A stretch of DNA of 64,000 nt from Thunnus maccoyii (lineage: Eukaryota; Chordata; Actinopteri; Scombriformes; Scombridae): assembly GCF_910596095.1 (NCBI RefSeq), contig NC_056536.1, positions 31,507,456-31,571,455 of the forward strand, given 5' to 3'. Below the pieces are notes generated by a model. It was given only the letters and a program-made list of their open reading frames with translations, had not been told where the DNA came from and did not search any database. Below, one piece after another: positions 59,046 to 64,000 of the stretch; within the stretch, counting starts at the first letter, position 1, and every line of letters begins with the position of its first letter. The position numbers were made by a program, and so were the translations under genes.

Positions 59046-60385
59046 ACAGTTAGTAACATCAGTTGACTCCAATGAAGACACCCAGACGCTCCGATGTCGA
59101 TTCAATGAAGTCTGTTTATTGCTTACAAGCACTTCAGGATCTGGAGGATACAAGCCCGGTCTCAGTAAAACTATTTAACATAAATAAAATCATAACCAAA
59201 GGAAACTTACAATACTAATAAATGATTCCTGTGACGAAGCTTAATAACCGTTAAATAACAAATTACAGGGCCGACGGTCGAACCTCGACCAGGATCAAAA
59301 ACTCACTATATTACAGATTATTGATACAGATGAATCGGTTCACATAGATAATCACTCTGAATGTCAATATAATTATAATTAGTAATAAAGTCTATCTCAG
59401 GTCAGCTATACATTATTATTTACAGGTTTCCATTTAACAGTCACACACTCACCTGAGGGATACAAGCCCGGTCTGACTAACACAAATATGTACACCTTAC
59501 AACTGTTAAATAAAGGTAAAACTACTGACAAAATTATATTCTATATTAAAAGATTTAGCTATTAGACATAGTGACCATTTAAAGCACATCTAATGTGTTT
59601 AATGTAACATGCAAGAGGCATATGTTACATGAGGAGCAGCTGGTCGTTTCAGCCGCCGGCCGCCCGACTCATGAGACAATCAACCAGTCAACACGTTGTC
59701 ATCCTGGGAAGAACATTATCTGATGAACCGATCTGTGCAGCTCTTTGGTAATTTACTGCCGGCTCTAATGTCTCTGTAGGATTTTTGATAGCTTGATGAC
59801 GCCAAAGCACAGATTCACTGTAAACCGTTGGCCTCTTCATCCTCTCAGAGGGCCGACTGGACGCTACAGCGACTCACTATCACCTCTTGAGGTACAAAGT
59901 GGTATAACGAGACAGAACGGGCCAGGGCTATTCTTACATATAGCACCTTTAAATGTTTATTAATGTACAGTATTAATCAACAATTATATCTTCTACTTCT
60001 TGATTATCTGTTTATACAGCAGCCTCCACTTATGGGAGCCCACAGGAGGAGTTATAACTGTTGACTAATACTGTTAACTGACTAATAGTTTAATAAAAAT
60101 ATTTATTAAATGTTTATAGACTGATTATTTGTGATTATTATGGGGACATAAAGAAAAGTGTAAAGAAACATGGTGTCTGTGAGTCAGTGTGGATTATTAT
60201 ATTTAATAAAATGCCTAGTTACGGTTGCTAAGCTACGATTGGACAATCAGTGTTCAGGGGAGGATTTAGTGAACTGTGAGCTGAAAAATATTTCTGGAAC
60301 GAGCAGCTGTTTTGTTTCACCGCTGGACATAAAGTGATTTCTTTTTTAAAATTCTCCTTTATTCTTCTTTTATCACTATATGTTT

Positions 60386-60388
<3 letters not shown>

Positions 60389-60440
<52 letters not shown>
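60389..60440. repeat. (TA)n microsatellite
   Basis: About 26 TA units. Confidence 0.9.
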
Positions 60441-60443
<3 letters not shown>

Positions 60444-60562
60444 GATTAAATAAAATATATAATTCTAAGTAATGATACATTTCACTGTATGTGAAATTCA
60501 TATGACATTGTTGTTTATTGTTGACATTCATAAAGTTGAATAAAAAAAAAAAGGCTACTGTA

Positions 60563-60564
60563 AC

Positions 60565-60613
<49 letters not shown>
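60563..60613. repeat. (CA)n microsatellite
   Basis: About 24 CA units. Two further CA runs follow at 60747-60771 and 60799-60814, and a GT run at 60928-60978, so opposite-strand complementary runs lie within 400 bp. Confidence 0.9.
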
Positions 60614-60614
<1 letters not shown>

Positions 60615-60926
60615 CGCCCCAGGGTTGAAAGGTTATTGGCTGCCTGGTTGGAGCTTTCAACCAATAAGATGCCAGTATTCAGAGTTGGGATTTTCTACAT
60701 TGTTGCCATGCGGAGAATCTGCTGCCTGACCTACATTCATCCTCAACACACACACACACACACACACACACTGTAATGCATGCAAACACACAGTTACACA
60801 CACACACACACACACGGCAACACACACACTGGTGCAGTTGTGTGTGTTATTGTGTGTTTGGCTCAAAGGCACAGAGGCAGCATCTTCATCAATAGTTGAT
60901 GTGTTTTGTCTCTGGAGAATCATTGC

Positions 60927-60927
<1 letters not shown>

Positions 60928-60978
<51 letters not shown>
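60928..60978. repeat. (GT)n microsatellite
   Basis: About 25 GT units, complementary to the CA run at 60563-60613. Confidence 0.9.
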
Positions 60979-60981
<3 letters not shown>

Positions 60982-61039
60982 TGTGTGTGCATGCGTGTGT
61001 GTGTATGTGTTATAGTGTGTGTGCATGCTCTTCTATCTC

Positions 61040-62460
61040 TGCGAGGACCTATTTGAGCTGAAGGACATTTTCAAGGTTCAGTTTTATTGTTGTCACACAG
61101 ACTGCACTGCGAGGTGCAGCTGCAGCTCATCAGAGCTTCATCAGTAGAGTAAAATAGAAATGTTTCATCGATCTTTCGTTGAATATGTGCTTACTTTCTC
61201 CTTTTTATCTACAAGTATCAATCTCTCAACGTAAAACACAAAAATGTACTCAATAAGGTGGTTGATGTCTGCAGCAAAATAAAACAGCATTGCGCAGGAA
61301 TCTGCAGGATCTTTACATCAAATAGTTTTATAAGAACGTAGAATCTGATTGTTTCCATCTTTTACATCAACAGTTTCAGTTTCTGCCATCTGGTACCTGC
61401 CTCACACTTCCACCAGCTATGTGCCCTGTGTTTTATGTGAGCTAAATGTATGCGTCCCACTGCTGCATAACCAATTGCCCCACTGGCAGAGGCGATTATG
61501 AGACAATGGGCCCCCGGGTATGGACACACCCCACCCTCAGCAGGGCAGGTTCACTGACTCGCAGCCGACAGCAACAATAACTAAATTCACCTGCACCTCA
61601 ACGGGATTAGGTATCATGATGGTTTCTTTCTTGTGAAATCTTCAAAGTGAATGTTCAGACTATTCCTTCAGTTTTTCAGTAGGATTTTTGGGGCTCTGTT
61701 ATTGACATGAACAACTAAGGCCTTTGACTATGAAACAAGAAATGCAAAGTTAATAACAGTGACTTTATGCAGAGGCTCTGGCTTGCCTGGGCCCAGTATG
61801 CCTCTTTGGTAATCCACCCATGGCCACTGGAGACAAATAAAGTTATTGGTTGATTGATTGATTGAAATGGCATAAGACAGAAAAAAATATCTACACTGTA
61901 ATTACAGATTGAGGATCCTTTTGTTCCTCTTAATATGCTTCTTACAGTACAAGTGTTTTTCCTAATTCTGATTTCTGTTTCTTTAAACGATCTCCTGAAT
62001 GTTACTGAACGCAGAAACTCAGGACTCACTGGATAATTCAACCGTCATATATGTTTGTGTTCTGACATTCAGTTTCAATCATTTCAACTGCGTTTCCGAC
62101 AAATCTGACAGGTTTTTTTCTTTCATTTGGCGGACTGGTCTAAATACCACAATACCCGTGAGCCTCAGCTGCTGTTGCTATGGAGATGAAGCCAGTCGGA
62201 GGTGTGAATCAGTAGCAGTAAGGAATTCAAAAGGCTTTGTTTTTTTGAACCTGGACTTACAGACAGTCAAACCCGGAGTGAGTCCAATATCCTCCGGCAG
62301 TCTGTTTTAGCTGCACAGTAACTAAATGCTGCTTCTCTCTGGGAAGAGTTAGCAGCCTGATGAGCTGATGACCTGAGAGGACAGAGGATTAGTTACACTT
62401 TTTTAACACAATTCATACATGTACTTATAATTAATAACACACCAAGCGGTACCTCACTAT
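61040..62460. other. Non-coding sequence with a short interspersed repeat tail
   Basis: 'gacaaataaagttattggttgattgattgattg' at about 61831-61865 looks like the tail of a retroposed element. No exon supported. Confidence 0.4.
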
Positions 62461-62474
62461 TTAATACATGCAAA

Positions 62475-62830
62475 TCAATACAAAGGTGTTCTGACTCATC
62501 AGCTTTATCGTATGATGAAACATTTCTATCCTGATGGGAGTGGTCTCTTCCAGGATGACAATGCCCCAATTCACAGGACACGAGGTGTCACTGAATGGTT
62601 TGATGAGTATGAAAATGATGTGAATCATATTCAATGGCCTTCATAGTCACCAGATCTCAACCCAGCTGAACACCTATGAGAGACAGCGCTCTGCACCACC
62701 GTCATCGAAACACCAAATGAGTGAATATCTTTTGGAAGAACGGTGTTTATCCCTCCAGAAGAGTTCCAGAGACTTGTAGAATCAATGCCGAGGCTGAGGA
62801 ACACTGTTCTTCCAAAACATATTCCCTCAT
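62475..62830 (+). pseudogene. Tc1/mariner transposase relic, copy 2
   Basis: The plus strand encodes LQDDNAPIHRT, then [13 protein letters not shown], a stop-containing stretch and SPDLNPAEHL, matching the 3293-3543 relic word for word in places. A stop replaces a codon just before SPDLNP (near 62644) and another follows AEHL. Only the second and third catalytic regions survive. Confidence 0.8.
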
Positions 62831-62869
62831 TTGGTGTTTTGATGATCATGCATGAATTGATTTGCAGTG

Positions 62870-63360
62870 ACCAAGCAGCAACCTCCGGCGCTGTAAAATG
62901 AAGCCAAAAACTGCAGTTCCTTGAATGACCACTTGAGGCTCCAAAAGCGAGTCAGTCCCCATAGACCCCCATGTTAAAATGCCCAACTTTACAGCAGAAA
63001 TAAACATGTTTACAGTCTGGTACAAAAAACGGTTTTGGTCTCTGTAGCTAATTTCCTCTTTCATGACAACTGTACGGGGGGTGAATGTTTTTATAACTCA
63101 CCCGTTTAAGTTTTATTAAGCCGTAAAGTTCTGCATAATGAAGGACATGGCTGCTTTGAGTGACAGGTCCGTCAGCCGCTAGGTGGCTTGTTTCAGCCAT
63201 TCGGCCCGCCTCTTTGCCCATTTTTGATTGGCTGGGAGTTAGGCAGCGTCACACACTGCCAAGATGGCGACGGCCGGAGCGGCTCACTTTGAGCTTCAAA
63301 CCCGCTCTTCAGAAACCAACGGGTGTCGTCACGGTAACTACGTCCATATTTTTATACAGT
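62870..63360 (+). repeat. Dispersed repeat, family B, copy 2
   Basis: Same element as 58560-59045, ending with 'gtcacggtaactacgtcc', a phrase close to that at 14040-14050. Confidence 0.8.
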
Positions 63361-64000
63361 CTATGGCAGCGACCCTTTCCTCTAAGGGGACAAGTGGACC
63401 CAAACCATGCCAGCAAAATTTCCCCCAAAGCATAACGGAGCCACCTGATCCCCTCACTGTAGGGGTCAAGCATTCAGACCTGGACCAGTTTTTCCTTCAA
63501 TTTGTCACCCGTCTATATATTAAGGGTATAAGGGTCTGCAAAGCACAAATAATGTTTGTTTGTTTTTTTACAAATATTTGTTTCATACAGATACCTTAAA
63601 AACTATTTGTTTTCAGGAAGAAAAAAAAAAACACGTCAAATACCAGTGTGCAGGTCGGTTACATCGCTATCTCAGTGTCTCTCCTCTGCTCCGCTGTTAC
63701 GTCTATCAGCAGGTCTCAACGAGGGGAGTCACATCCACCTGCTACATGACGCACGTTTCCTTATTGGGACATCACTCCTGGAGTTGGGGATGTTCCCCAG
63801 CGATAAAGCTGAACTACTGACACAAGCAAAGTTCTCCCAAGAGACTCTCCATAACCTGTTGTTCCCCTTCTCCTTTCCACAAAGTTCGGTTGTAACAAAT
63901 AGGCAATAAATGAAAAGTGCAAAGCAATAATAGCCTTTTAAGTTCTTCCCTACATGTTACACAGTGTGCTGTCTCTGTGTTATGGGTGTATAAATAGGTA
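63361..64000. other. Repeat-like sequence at the window edge
   Basis: 63375-63490 ('ggacccaaaccatgccagc ... cctcactgtaggggtcaagc') reads like a known fish DNA-transposon fragment. The open frames at 63556-63909 show no domain. No gene supported. Confidence 0.35.

Larger units (their letters stand above)
58222..59953. mobile_element. 1.7-kb element with ~90-bp terminal inverted repeats
   Basis: The left end (TTTAAAGGTGCTATATGTAA...) and right end (...TTACATATAGCACCTTTAAA) are inverted and remain similar for about 90 bp, including the 'cctcaagaggcgatggtgagtc' block and its counterpart 'gactcactatcacctcttgagg'. The inside holds another dispersed repeat (58560-59045), a CCCTAA-rich patch and about 900 bp of unassigned sequence. 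No transposase frame is seen. The target duplication cannot be separated from the TTTAAA ends. Confidence 0.65.

Noticed and set aside
59050-59860. Possible extra LTR inside the 1.7-kb element, with a PBS-like 'tgacgccaaag' at 59800
   Set aside because: Only about 10 bases match the ERV primer site and no TG...CA boundaries or duplication could be fixed.
60657-61056. Long frames rich in TH or CV dipeptides
   Set aside because: Produced entirely by (CA)n/(GT)n microsatellites. The same applies to frames at 36542-36896 and 56855-57241.
1-64000. CRISPR arrays, bacterial operons, riboswitches
   Set aside because: No evenly spaced identical repeats with unique spacers. Tandem arrays found are microsatellites or minisatellites, and gene structure is eukaryotic.

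Overview
The window looks like a ray-finned (teleost) fish nuclear chromosome. It is AT-rich, has spliced genes with long introns and GT/AG junctions, many (CA)n/(TA)n microsatellites, and a dense mix of typical fish transposons: Tc1-mariner, hAT, PIF/Harbinger, piggyBac, L2-like LINEs, BEL/Pao, solo LTRs, an endogenous retrovirus and several MITE families. There is no prokaryotic-style gene layout, and no rRNA, tRNA or CRISPR array was seen.

The main gene content is a cluster of small secreted C-type lectins of the ladderlectin / type II antifreeze / nattectin-like family at about 7-48 kb. Four complete genes can be assembled exon by exon: CTL1 (+, coding exons 8058-10886, 163 aa), CTL2 (-, 18954-12796, 168 aa), CTL3 (-, 31346-28377, 159 aa) and CTL4 (+, 45595-48216, 161 aa). 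A broken fifth copy (+, about 23100-24535) keeps only the signal-peptide exon and a stop-containing next exon. All four intact genes share one layout: a non-coding first exon behind a TATA box, then six coding exons in phases 0-1-0-0-1. CTL1, CTL3 and CTL4 keep the EPN and ND calcium/mannose residues. CTL2 has lost them and gained cysteines. CTL1 and CTL2 lie in a large inverted duplication (arms about 5780-8120 and 18883-21010) that already carried a MITE in intron 1.

Region by region: 1-1800 is the 5' end of a minus-strand endogenous retrovirus with an internal deletion joining gag to integrase. 1.8-6 kb holds relics (Tc1, hAT-like, MITE). 6-32 kb holds CTL1, CTL2, the pseudogene and CTL3, separated by solo LTRs, a Harbinger element nested in an LTR, and a piggyBac relic. 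34.7-36.6 kb is a hAT element with a clear 8-bp target duplication. 38.3-40.6 kb is a four-exon minus-strand relic of an unidentified, probably transposon-associated gene, with a CCAAT-containing minisatellite upstream at 40.96-41.17 kb. 41.7-44.7 kb holds a TTAA-flanked palindromic MITE, an L2-like LINE 3' end and a BEL/Pao reverse-transcriptase relic. 45.2-48.4 kb is CTL4. 48.7-52 kb is LTR and repeat debris. A CpG-rich block at about 52.2-52.7 kb looks like the promoter and first exon of a larger plus-strand gene whose remaining exons are not visible here. 53-64 kb is repeat-rich sequence, perhaps its first intron, with a 1.7-kb element bounded by ~90-bp inverted repeats and a second Tc1 relic.

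As a system, the lectins would be secreted calcium-dependent pattern-recognition or agglutinating proteins. The CTL2 changes suggest that one paralog has moved away from sugar binding. All function calls rest on family features read by eye; nothing was searched.
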